Below are positions 54,101-64,000 of a DNA stretch of 64,000 nt, in pieces. The stretch comes from Poa pratensis (lineage: Eukaryota > Streptophyta > Magnoliopsida > Poales > Poaceae), in contig CAMZMU010000116.1 of the NCBI GenBank assembly GCA_947311845.1, forward strand, positions 2,787,492-2,851,491. The letters run 5' to 3'. The notes beneath the pieces are model-generated. The model was not told the origin of the DNA and ran no database searches. It saw only the letters and a program-made list of their open reading frames with translations. The stretch's first letter is position 1, and each line of letters starts with the position of its first letter. Both the position numbers and the translations under genes were made by a program.

Positions 54101-54833
54101 AACAGGACCAATGATGGTGACGATGGTGATGGTTGATGTTGAGAAAGGTGATCTCAAAGAAAAGAGTTGCTTCTTACCCCTCTTTTCAAATATTCTGATT
54201 AGTCGTTGCCACGGATTTATTGTTTCTTTAAATAAAATCAGCTTTATGCAAAATAGCCATAAAACCTTGTAAGCCAATCATCGAGCATATATTAGCTCTT
54301 AATCTTGCGAGTTCGTCGAACTCAACGTCGTTTATTCAGTTTCAGGAGAGGACTTCACCGCCCTCGAAGGTGGGTTCTTTGTGGACGTCGACGAGTAGTC
54401 TGGGGTTCCCAGGTGGCAGCTTGGGACATCCCGGAACAGCTGGCGCTGGATGTTTATTTGCAGGCCTCTTAGGCCATATTTGGTTCTTGTTGTTTAGAAC
54501 AACGCCCTTCGCTTCCGCTTGATGTATCGTTGGGTCAGTGACCTCTGTTTGTATTTTGCATCTTTTCTCTATTATAAGAGTTGAATTATATGCTTTTGTG
54601 TCGTAGAGTCTGTGATGTTCCAGTTGTTCCACAAGTCTTGATCTTATTATTATGCTTTGATAGTTGTGCCCGTGTTGAGACATCGATCGGGGTGTTGTGT
54701 TGTTGGGAGAGGTGTGCCCAGCAACGCCTGCCAAAGGTTTTGGCCGGGGATTGGTAAACCCGTAACCTCCGATGGTATCGCTTAACCGGTGACACACAGC
54801 ATCACTGTATAGTAGTCGGGTCGAGGCGCTACA
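51165..54833 (+). repeat. 5' LTR of the LARD-type element
   Basis: It is 3669 bp and contains a G+C-rich block (51700-52280) and three degenerate units with GGATATTCCGAG..CGGAAATTCCG (52366-52610). By hand comparison it differs from the 3' LTR at about 26 substitutions and one indel, near 99.3% identity. The G+C-rich block is open in several frames on both strands but encodes only low-complexity Pro/Ser/Arg sequence. Confidence 0.92.
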
Positions 54834-54836
54834 AGT

Positions 54837-54848
54837 TGGTATCAGAGC
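54837..54848 (+). other. Primer-binding site of the LARD-type element
   Basis: TGGTATCAGAGC, complementary to initiator tRNA-Met, begins three bases after the LTR end. Confidence 0.9.
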
Positions 54849-57800
54849 AGGATTGCCTGTAGGAAACCCTTTCTACTGGTCGACGTTGAGTCTAGTGTTT
54901 GTGAAATTATTTTTAAACAAAAAATGAGTTGTGAAAACCATCTTAGGATTCTTTTTACTCCTTATCTGGTTACCTTCTAATCTCGGAGCAATCTTACCTC
55001 GATTTGAATTAAATGTTTTACTTCTCACCTGTTACTTCAAATGATTAGGATTTCGGGGTTGGACTTCTTACCTGTTACCTTTAGTGTTATGTGTCCAGTT
55101 GCTTCCGCCGCGCTGCAATCCGAAGCTTCATGTGCCGAGAAACCATCTGGAGTACGACGAAAATTCCTATCAACTCAGTTGTTTACGGACCCTTGTATTC
55201 CTATCGAGTCTAATCCTTGTTTCCTTTCTTCGGGTTTTAACCCAAGGACTTGAACATAAGGTCCCGGATTGTGCCAACTAGTGTGTGTTAAGTTGTGATT
55301 TCTTAACTCTCGCTAGTAGCACATGAAGCTGCCCTTTAACCCAAGTCCTTTATCTGGTCAGTGAGGTAATGTTCAACCTTTTCCCACACCTCAGCTGGCT
55401 TTGTAACTCCAGCTCTCCCTTGGCCTTGTTTTAGGTTCTGTCTTGGAACCATCGGAGTTACGACAAATCCTTATATCAAGTCTTCCATCTATGTTCGTGA
55501 TCCCGCTGCACCTCTCCTTTTTGGGCATGGTTATCACAATTGAGTAATAACCGGTGCATCTCTAACATCTTAGGATTTCTCCGGAGCATGTTGTTACTCT
55601 TGATCTTCTTTCCGACCCTTGTCTTTCGTTTGACCGTCATGTTCTCACCGTGCATTGGTGTGTTCCGATGCCAGTCGCTCTCTTGATTCGTCAAGACTTT
55701 CCACTTCGTCCTGTTAGAAGAAACAAACTCCAGTACCTTGTCCACTTCTCGGGCTAGGTCAAAGTTTTGTAGTCCACAGAATAAGAGGTTTGTTAGTCTC
55801 TATTTCTGTTCCATCTTAGAGTAGCACGATATCTTGGTATAAAGAGTGTGCACTTGTGCTAAGTATCATGATCCTCTTGATGAAGTGATGCTCTTACACT
55901 TAATTGCTCTCCGTTCTCCAAGTAACTTGTTACTCGAGAATGATAAGACGTGAGCAATGATGTGGCTATCGGATATTCTCAGAAGTTCTTACTGCGCTGA
56001 AATCCACGGGTATTCATTGCCCTCTTTAGCATGATTGGTTAGCCGAGTAATAAGCTAAATTTGACAGTGATACCAAGTTCGTTTCCTCCGGTGCCCTCCC
56101 TCGGTCAAAGAGTTAGGTTCGTGCCGAAGCTCCCAAGACCACCTCGTTGTGCCTTGAAAGGCATGATCCTCCCTCGAACTCAAGATCCACCGTTATGTCG
56201 TGATATCCTGTATGGGGATCGTGATATGCTGTAGGTTTTTCCAGAAGTATCGCCAGGTTGTCGCCTGTCCAAGCTCAACATTACGGACAACTCCTTTCTC
56301 CCGAAAAATCGAGCTTATGAGTAAGCTGGTTATCTAAACAACTCGCTTCTCCAAGAAAATCGTGTTGGATGTCCTGAATTATTCGGTTGAGCTTAAACAA
56401 CTTGGAGAGTTGAAAGGTAAAAGCTCTATCTGATATAGTTCATTCTCAAGGGGATGTCTAGTCTGTTCATGTTGAAACAAGGTGGTATCTCCTCTTCGGA
56501 TATGCTACCCTCCAAATCTTTTGTTTTGAATTGGGCTATCGTCAAATCAAACTCCGACCTCCCTGAATGTGTTAATCTGAGCAATGCTTATGCCCGTTCA
56601 TGTGACATATGACTCGACCATCTTGGAGTAACTAGATAAGTTGGTTGTTGAGCCCATCAACTACCTCTTATTTTTCCTCCATGTTTGAGGAGATTTATAT
56701 GGAATAGTGGGCGTAGCATTGTAAACTTGTTAGCACTAACTTATGTTGTCACAAGGCATGTGTTCTCGAAGTTAGAAATGACTTTCTCTGATCCACGTGC
56801 AACGGCTGAAAGATGTTGCCGTGGAACTGAGTAAATTGACTTGTCTCCTCGGAATCATCCCAACTCCATCCTGTGTGTGCAAATATTCTTGGTATGGTAC
56901 GTTGTCACCCCCCTTCCTTGAGAAATTTTCGTCTATGCCTCCAAGCCACTAGTGGAACTGTTCAAGAAGGAGAAGGATTCCAAGAAATCCTTCTGTCTTC
57001 TTTGATGTTCCCCAAGAAGGGCAAAACTGTGTCTCATTGCAAGTAACTCATGTAGGTGCAGATGTCTTCTGACAAGTTGCTAAGATGTGAGTTCCGCAAC
57101 CCTGTTCCTCCTTCGGAGTTGGACGTTCTAGTCTGACTTATAGGGATTCTAGCTATTGTAATCCGTTGTTATCCTTTGCAAAGACTTTCTATTCTTACAT
57201 GTCGAGTCTGATGTATCTCTACACCTAACCAGATCTGAATCGCAAACAGAAATGATGGTTGGTGATCGTCAACAAGCTTTTCCTCGATGTCTAGAACATC
57301 AAGAGGTTTTTCCGATACTATCGTTTCCGGAGTTTCTAAAATTCTCTTGGTCCATCTTCCTGGTCCTTCTCCTGTGATCTGTAATGCTCTTCTGTGAGGA
57401 AAGTTCTACTCAAGCCGTCTAGTTCAAGTCACTCTTCATCTGTCAGAGTATTGTTTAACTTTCGTCTCCAGAAACTTAAAGCCTTGTGCAAAGTTCGTAT
57501 TCTGGATCTTGAGAAACAGTTGTCTGTCAACTAGAACTCCTTATCAATCTTTTGTCACCACATGTGTCTCCTAACTGTCAATTCAGGGGATGCTTGAAGA
57601 CTCATCCTAAGATTCTACTAGGAGGTACTCGGTCGTAGTATCTTCTCAAAGGTCCAACCTTCCGGAGAGGTTTCCTTTTTTCCTATGGTGTACGTTAATA
57701 GTGACCTCGAAGTGAAGCCGATGGAGATCTTCATGATGCCCGTGATCAACCTCTTCAAGAAAGAAGCCTCCCGAAGTGAGAAGATCGTGTAGTACCTCGT

Positions 57801-57851
57801 GACCCTTTTTCCCTCTTCCCTACTCTAAGAATCTCGGGACGAGATTCCTGT
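54849..57851. other. Internal non-coding domain of the retrotransposon
   Basis: This is about 3 kb with stops in all frames. Motifs of gag, protease, reverse transcriptase or integrase were not found by eye. Scattered phrases look like decayed coding sequence, but none is long enough to assign. Confidence 0.6.
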
Positions 57852-57864
57852 AAGGAGGGTAGAG
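57852..57864 (+). other. Polypurine tract
   Basis: AAGGAGGGTAGAG lies directly before the 3' LTR (one T intervenes) and would prime plus-strand synthesis. Confidence 0.8.
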
Positions 57865-57865
57865 T

Positions 57866-60800
57866 TGTAACAGCCCAAAGTTTGAGAACCTAAAAACCCG
57901 AAGAAAAATTCCACTTTTTGTGTTGCATTGCATCATGGCATCCAAATTTAACTTGCTAAACAACACACTAATTTGGTTTGGCACCTTTTTAAAACAAATG
58001 CCAAACTTGACTTTACAAATTTCCCAATCAATGAGAGTTTTCAAACTTGCAAAACAAAATTACTTGACATCGTATATTTGTCAAGGAAGTTCCAAAGGTT
58101 TCAAATATATTATTTGCAAACTATTTTGATTTGTAAAATAAAATAAAAGGGAGCAACTCAAAATTGCCGGTGAGCAATTTCTATTTTATTTTGCTATCAA
58201 ATGATTTCCAAATATTCTGGGAAAATTGGGGGAGCTTCTTATTGATATGGGGGAGGCTACCCAAATTTTGTCATATTTTACTAAAATGTTTTGGTGCCTA
58301 AATTAAATCAGGAAACGCTGCTGGTTCTAAAGAAGAAAAGGAAGAAGGACCAATCCGTGAAGAAATCAATTTTGCCAGGGGGTTATCTGTAAAGAGGTCG
58401 TCTCTCTCCTTGGCCACTGGCGCCATGCTGCCGCCGTGGCCGTGCCGCACGCTGCCCGCCCCAGGGCACCTCTCCTCTGCTCTCCCCTGCGAAGAGCACG
58501 ACGCCACGACCCCCACGACCTCACCTGCTCCCCATCCCCACTCGCCCTGCTCCCTTTTCTCTCCCTCTGCGGTTCCCCACCATGGCCGCGCCGCAGCTCA
58601 GCTCCGCCGCCACGACGCCGTCAGTTGAGTAGCTCCCGAGCCCAACCAAGAACACCCACCGCTCCGCCGCACCGTCCTCTTCCTCTACACCTGAGGAATC
58701 GAGCCGGAGTTTCCGGAATCGCCGCCGCCGTCCGAACCTTCTCCGACCACGGCCGCCGCCGCGCCGGTCGATTCCCGCCGCTGCCATCCATCTCCGGTCC
58801 TCCCGGGCACACCACGACGTCCGCCTCGCCGTGCTGCTCCTCTCCACCAACGGAATCGTGCCGAAACGCAGCGAATCGACGCCGCCGTCCTCAACTCCGC
58901 CGCTGCCGCCCGAGCTTCGCCGGACGATTCCGACGCCGCCGCTGCATCCCCGACCGCGCCGTCTCCTCCAACGAGTCTGGGGTGAGCACACGAACCTCCC
59001 TTTGCCCTCCGTTGCGCCGCTCTCGATCTGTAGCTCGGGATTCGATTGGAGCTCGCCGTGCTCGTGCTTCGGACATTCCGAGCTCGTTTCAAACCGGAAT
59101 ATCCGGCTGAGGCCAGTACGCTTTTCATTCCACTCCTTAGCAGAATTTCCAGCTCGCTCCGTCCATCGGATATTCCGAGTAAGACAAAATTCGGAAAATC
59201 CGAATTTCACCAGTACCCTTTTTCTTTAGGTCCTTAGTAGAAATTCAAACCTTCGTGAGCCTCGGATATTCCGAGTTCAATGTAAACCGGAAATTCCGAT
59301 TTTGTCCAGTACAAGAAAAGTCTACTGTTTTAAATTCTTGCCTCTCTATTTTGTTAAAATATTTTGGCTGTGTTTATAAATAACTTATTAAAGGCCACTA
59401 ATTTAAAAGGAGGAATCAAATTAATTGAAAATACCTATTTAAAATAGTAATCTATAAAAATAATAACTTTTTATCGGCACATCAGAAAAAGGTGTTCGAT
59501 ATACCTAAACGCTCAGAAAAATGTGAGCTATCCAAAATCATCATCCTCATGCATACTTGATCACAATTACAATATTGTACTTCTAGTGGTACTAAAATCA
59601 TTAAGATAAATATGGGTTGTGCCAATTATTGCCAAATAATTTGGGACAACTCATTTAAAGTGTGGATCATGTCTAGGATCTCTTAATCGCATTAAAATGT
59701 CATGTCATCATTTTTGTATGCATTGCACAATTGCCATGTGTTGATTGTTGTTTTGCTTTCCGGTGTTGTTTGTGCTTCGGTAGATCGAGGAGTTGAGGTG
59801 CAACCACAATCCTTCGACGACTCTTACTACCTTTTATCTCAACAAGGCAAGCGTAATCCCCCCTCTGAGCATATCTTATCCTATTTTCCGCAATTATTTT
59901 CTCCACTATAATATTGCATGCGATTCTAAATGTCTTTTGCCTGGATTAGAGTATCCTACTAGTTGCATTAGAATCCTGTTGCCATTCTACCTGTACCCTT
60001 CCTAATACCATAGGATTGTATTGTTGGCCACGAAATACTTAACTATGCTAGTTGATGCTTAGCCATGCTTAATTAAATGCCTAGTGGTACTATGGTGGTA
60101 CATGCTGGAAACAGGTGTTGACTTGTGACAGTGATGTCGATGGTGGAGAAATTGTGGTGATGGATAAGAAACTGCTAAAAGGTGGGGATGAGAGGCCACA
60201 TGGGATGTGGTGGGTTGTCTCGTTCTCACCGCCTAGGTGCGAGTTCTGGACCTCTTGAACCAAGTTGAGCGTGCAACCATGCGTGGGCTATATGGAACCC
60301 CCATCGACCGACTAACTTGTGGCGGACTAGCCGAGGGTCCTCTAGTTTGGCTTTCCATTTGCGCGTGCGTTGAGATGGTGGCCAAGACTGAGACGAGGAC
60401 GGTGGTGTTAGGAAAATGAGTGACCGTGGGGCGGGGTGTGTGATCCTGGCAGTCCTACCGTCACTGATGATCCTTGGTTAGTCTTAAGCGAGGTAAAGGT
60501 TGTAGCCATTTCACACTCAGCCGGCTTTCCCCGGAAGAGAGCTAATGTCTGGCAATGAGTCTGGCGGTACGCGTGGCGAAGGAGCTGGGGCCCCTCGGGA
60601 CTCCGGGGACTTCCACTTTGTACACCCCTGCAGGGTTAAATCTTTTCGAAAAGCCGTGTCCACGGTTACGGACGACTTGGGAATGGACGCTGATCATAGA
60701 ATAACTTTAACGGAATGATTAAAACTTGGGTACTAGAGGTACCAATTTCAGGATTGTAAGGTTGACTTCCTCGAGGGTGATTCTGGGAGGTGCCTTTGAT

Positions 60801-61533
60801 GAACAGGTACAATGATGGTGACGATGGTGATGGTTGATGTTGAGAAAGGTGATCTGAAAGAAAAGAGTTGCTTCTTACCCTCTTTTCAAATATTCTGATT
60901 AGTCGTTGCCACGGATTTATTGTTTCTTTAAATAAAATCAGCTTTATGCAAAATAGCCATAAAACCTTGAAAGCCAATCATCGAGCATATATTAGCTCTT
61001 AATCTTGCGAGTTCGTCGAACTCAACGTCGTTTATTCAGTTTCAGGAGAGGACTTCACCGCCCTCGAAGGTGGGTTCTTTGTGGACGTCGATGAGTAGTC
61101 TGGGGTTCCCAGGTGGCAGCTTGGGACATCCCGGAACAGCTGGCGCTGGATGTTTATTTGCAGGCCTCTTAGGCCATATTTGGTTCTTGTTGTTTAGAAC
61201 AACGCCCTTCGCTTCCGCTTGATGTATCGTTGGGTCAGTGACCTCTGTTTGTATTTTGCATCTTTTCTCTATTATAAGAGTTGAATTATATGCTTTTGTG
61301 TCGTAGAGTCTGTGATGTGCCAGTTGTTCCACAAGTCTTGATCTTATTATTATGCTTTGATAGTTGTGCCCGTGTTGAGACATCGATCGGGGTGTTGTGT
61401 TGTTGGGAGAGGTGTGCCCAGCAACGCCTGCGAAAGGTTTTGGCCGGGGATTGGTAAACCCGTAACCTCCGATGGTATCGCTTAACCGGTGACACACAGC
61501 ATCACTGTATAGTAGTCGGGTCGGGGCGCTACA
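57866..61533 (+). repeat. 3' LTR of the LARD-type element
   Basis: It is 3668 bp and collinear with the 5' LTR throughout, ending GGCGCTACA before the AATTT duplication. Confidence 0.92.
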
Positions 61534-61538
61534 AATTT

Positions 61539-62100
61539 ACACCAGCCACCCGGCGAAGAAAAGGCAATCTGGATCGTCCCATGTCAGATCAGCGTCAGGC
61601 GTGTGTCAGAACTTCGCCGAGTTCGGTGGTGTCGGCTCTCGGCGAAGAAGGAACACACCGATGGCGCCACGTGTCCTCCAACTGGGTGCCGGCGAACGTC
61701 TTTGCCGTGCTGCGCTTCGCCGAGTGCCTCTGCGTATCTTCGCCGTGCATTTCTTCGCCGAGTGCCAGACTTTTAGTTCGCCGTGTCTCCGCTTCGCCGA
61801 GAGCGAATACTTCGCCGAGAGCTAGGTGACCGCAAAGACTCGGCGAATGTCGTTCCAAATGGTCGCGTTCGATCTCCCTTCGCCGAGACCCAAACTCGGC
61901 AAATGTTGCTCGCTCGGCGAAGGAAAATGCCAGGTGACCATTTGGCATCACTGCGCCGAGTGCGGCACTCGGCAAACAAATATATCTCGGCGAAGTGTGT
62001 TCCAGGTGACCAAATGGCACCTGTATGGTCACTTCACCGAGTGTCTTTCTCGGCAAAGAGCATTTCGCCGAGTGCTGTACTCGGCGAAGAGCCTGCACAG
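61539..62100. repeat. TCGGCGA/TCGCCGA subterminal repeats of the CACTA element
   Basis: More than twenty copies of CTTCGCCGAG, CTCGGCGAA or close variants occur in about 560 bp in both orientations. They continue the array interrupted at 51159. Such arrays are presumed binding sites for the TnpA-like protein. Frames opened by them are not genes. Confidence 0.85.
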
Positions 62101-62677
62101 TGCCAGCTTTTTTCTGCTTTTTAGGAATCCCTGCATTGAAACACAATATGCATATATATATATTTCAAATATATCAACTGGATCATTACCAGCACACCCA
62201 GAACAATGAAAGGAGACACATATAAGCAAATATAGCACACATATGGTCCAAAAGTTCACAAAATAGAGTGCACAAGTTCATAAAGCACACAACACAAGTC
62301 AAACAAGTCCAAAATACATTATCCTGCTCACAGCTAGCAGGAAATGCCACAGTTGAGAGGCAACACAAGTCCAGAAGTCACTCGGGGTTGTTGGAGGCCG
62401 TTGGCGCCGATGATGGGCTTGCAGCTCTGCCTCCACCATTCCCTCCGTCTTGACCATCCGTGGCAGTGTGGGATCCAGCCGTTCGATGCTCCTATGAAGA
62501 TTCACATTAGACGAGTAAGCAAACAAAAGATGAATTATTGCCATAAAGGCCTGGAGGCATGCTTGTTGGCTTGACATATGGTTCATACAAAATATTACAT
62601 CACAAATGGTTCATACAAAATATTACATCACAAATGGTTCATACAGACATAGATTCTTAATTGACGAGTACAAAGCT
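62101..62677. other. Spacer 3' of the TNPD gene, with a 29-bp tandem repeat
   Basis: This is mostly A+T rich. At 62578-62645 the unit ATGGTTCATACAAAATATTA plus CATCACAA repeats about 2.5 times. No gene is seen. Confidence 0.6.
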
Positions 62678-64000
62678 TCAGAAGCTAGTGTCTACATTGT
62701 TTGGATCATAACTTGGACCAGGATCATCATCATCACTATCACGAGTGTACCACCAATCTGGAACGTAGTCTAGAGGTGGACCGCTCGGCTCCTCTACATC
62801 GGGTAGGTGCATCCGTTCAAGAAGCTCCACGTCTCTCCGGTTGACAACCAGCTCACCGTCCTCTTGCCCATGGTCGACTATAATGACAGCATCGTTTTCT
62901 TCCATTTCATCTACACTAGGCAAGTTGATGTTCAATTGGCCTGACAGCCCATCTTCCTGATAAAACTCTCCCTCGTAGGTGTTCGGGTTTAGGCGGTGGT
63001 GGTAGTCGTCATCGTTAGGGGTAGCTACTTTATTACGTGGCGGTACCGAGATCACTACATCCCAGCCTATTAGACGTTTCACAGTTTTGCATGGGTACGG
63101 GAGATAAAAAACTTGGATGGCTTGGTGTGCTAGGATATAGACATCATCTCCCGCGTAGACGGATTCTCGCTCAATTTCGACCAACCCAATTTCAGGTCTT
63201 CGTCGCACTCTTCTTGGATTGAACCAATGGCATTTGAAGACAACAGGGTTCTTCTTTTTGCCGAATTCACAATCCAGTTCAATTATTTCCTGGACTATTC
63301 CATAGTAATCAAGGCCATCCTTCCCTTGGCATAAGACCCCGGAATTTCTTGTCTTCGGGTTTGGCCGAGTTTTTTCGTAATGATCGGTATGGAAGCGGAA
63401 CCCATTCACGTCATAAGAATTATAGGTCTTGACGGCATAGGTGCATGAGGTAAGTTTCTTCAACTCGGGCCTCATTTCCAGGTCAGATATTCCCTACAAG
63501 TGCAATAGGAACAAGTATGATATGTTAGTGTAGACGAAACGTCTTGCACAAACATGGAATGAAACAAGGGGATATTCCCTACTTTAGCTTTGAACCACGG
63601 AATGAAACCGCCGCCTCCTTCACCCCCCTTTTTAAAAAGAACCAAATTGTCATTGTCGGTACATGGTCTTCGATGTTTCCAGGTTTCTGTCTCAAATAAC
63701 CTATGAATGGCAACGATCAAGAAACGGAGTTAGTCCACAAACTAGGAAATGGAAGTGTGTCGAACAATACACTATACACTGAGCACTTACTCAATGTAGG
63801 GTTGTACTTCCATCCTGTTCTTCAAGACATAAGATGTAATGTTCGTCCACTCATCATATGATAATTTCCTCTTCTTGTGGCCACTTGATTTGCCACCGGC
63901 CCCAATGAAAATGCTAAGTTCAGGTAGATCTTCCGGGTTGGCCATATTGAGACGAGGCACTGGATTATGAACAGTGGTAAGATTGTCACTATAGAACTTA
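62678..64000 (-). CDS. CACTA TNPD transposase, C-terminal exons (partial)
   Basis: Three minus-strand exons read cleanly. Exon A (>64000-63791) encodes NMANPEDLPELSIFIGAGGK and SYDEWTNITSYVLKNRMEV, ending PYIE at a GTAAGT donor. Exon B (63700-63583) encodes LFETETWKHRRPCTDNDNLV and ends GGGFIPWFKAK at a GTAGGG donor. Exon C (63493-62678) encodes ISDLEMRPELKKLTSCTYAV, NSYDVNGFRFHTDHYEK, the DUF4216 region (YYGIVQEIIELDCEFGKK; VVFKCHWFNPRR) and an acidic tail ending VDTSF. No stop or shift is seen in these exons, unlike the TNPD at 15541-18817, so this copy may still encode a transposase. The core lies outside the window. Confidence 0.82.

Larger units (their letters stand above)
51165..61533 (+). 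mobile_element. Full-length LTR retrotransposon without coding region (LARD-type)
   Basis: Two LTRs of about 3.67 kb (51165-54833 and 57866-61533) start TGTAACAGCCCAAAG and end GGCGCTACA. The 5-bp duplication AATTT flanks the whole (51160-51164 and 61534-61538). A tRNA-iMet primer site follows the first LTR and a purine tract precedes the second. The sequence ATCTCGGGACGAGATTCC near 57832 is typical of Ty3/gypsy elements upstream of the 3' LTR. The 3.0-kb interior has no frame longer than about 90 codons, so movement needs proteins in trans. Orientation is + by primer site and purine tract. Confidence 0.92.
50981..64000 (-). mobile_element. CACTA transposon (TCGGCGA subterminal family), left end and body
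   Basis: The terminus CACTACTGGAAAATCCCTCT starts at 50981. Repeats of TCGGCGA/TCGCCGA in both orientations follow to 51159 and resume at 61539-62100 on the far side of a nested retrotransposon, showing one continuous subterminal region of about 0.75 kb. The TNPD transposase lies on the minus strand from 62678 to beyond the window end. The other terminus is outside. It inserted into the kinase fragment (preceding bases AAT). Confidence 0.82.

Overview
This window is plant nuclear DNA, most likely from a large-genome grass, probably of the wheat/barley tribe (Triticeae). That placement is an inference from CACTA elements with 'TTTAGTCCCGGTT' subterminal repeats, very long-LTR non-coding retrotransposons, a Stowaway MITE, Helitrons, spliced genes with GT..AG introns, and plant-only families (F-box/LRR, DC1, HMA, NLR). 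There are no prokaryotic operons and no CRISPR array. Most of the sequence is transposable elements, many nested. Host genes are sparse and mostly broken.

Layout. 1-2912: right end of a CACTA element with a DUF8039/Ulp1-type protease gene, ending beside two F-box/LRR gene remnants (3.1-4.35 kb). 4.35-10.96 kb: repeats, an LTR-like block, a CACTA terminus, a piece of a 3'-5' exonuclease gene and two small genes. 10969-26595: a hAT transposon (8-bp duplication ATTGGGAG) with a decayed hAT transposase. Nested in it at 15019-26504 is a CACTA element (3-bp duplication GTA) carrying a decayed TNPD transposase, a small conserved-looking ORF and a TnpA-like/Ulp1 gene. 26.6-35.1 kb: non-autonomous elements (CACTA, MULE-like, SINE, Helitron) around two small membrane-protein genes. 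35.1-36.2 kb: a divergent four-unit polyubiquitin-like gene. 38.95-40.4 kb: a DC1 zinc-finger gene whose first domain is split by a 608-bp Mutator-like MITE. 42.5 kb: an intact small four-helix membrane-protein gene. 43143-45700: a hAT element containing a Helitron. 47.6-49.7 kb: a truncated Ty1/copia element whose LTR ends about 50 bp upstream of the TATA box of an HMA gene. 49.9-51.0 kb: HMA gene, NLR leucine-rich-repeat fragment and receptor-kinase fragment in tandem on the + strand. 50981 to the window end: a CACTA element with TNPD on the minus strand and a young 10.4-kb retrotransposon without coding sequence (51165-61533) in its left subterminal region.

What works together. The transposase genes belong to the elements that carry them. 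The DUF8039/Ulp1 genes recur as the second gene of CACTA elements. Among host genes, the most thought-provoking group is the HMA-NLR-kinase mosaic, because HMA and kinase domains are known integrated decoys in plant immune receptors. Here all three pieces are partial or frameshifted, so a working immune receptor is not claimed. Boundaries with matching target-site duplications were read directly from the sequence; family names were assigned from motifs without database searches.
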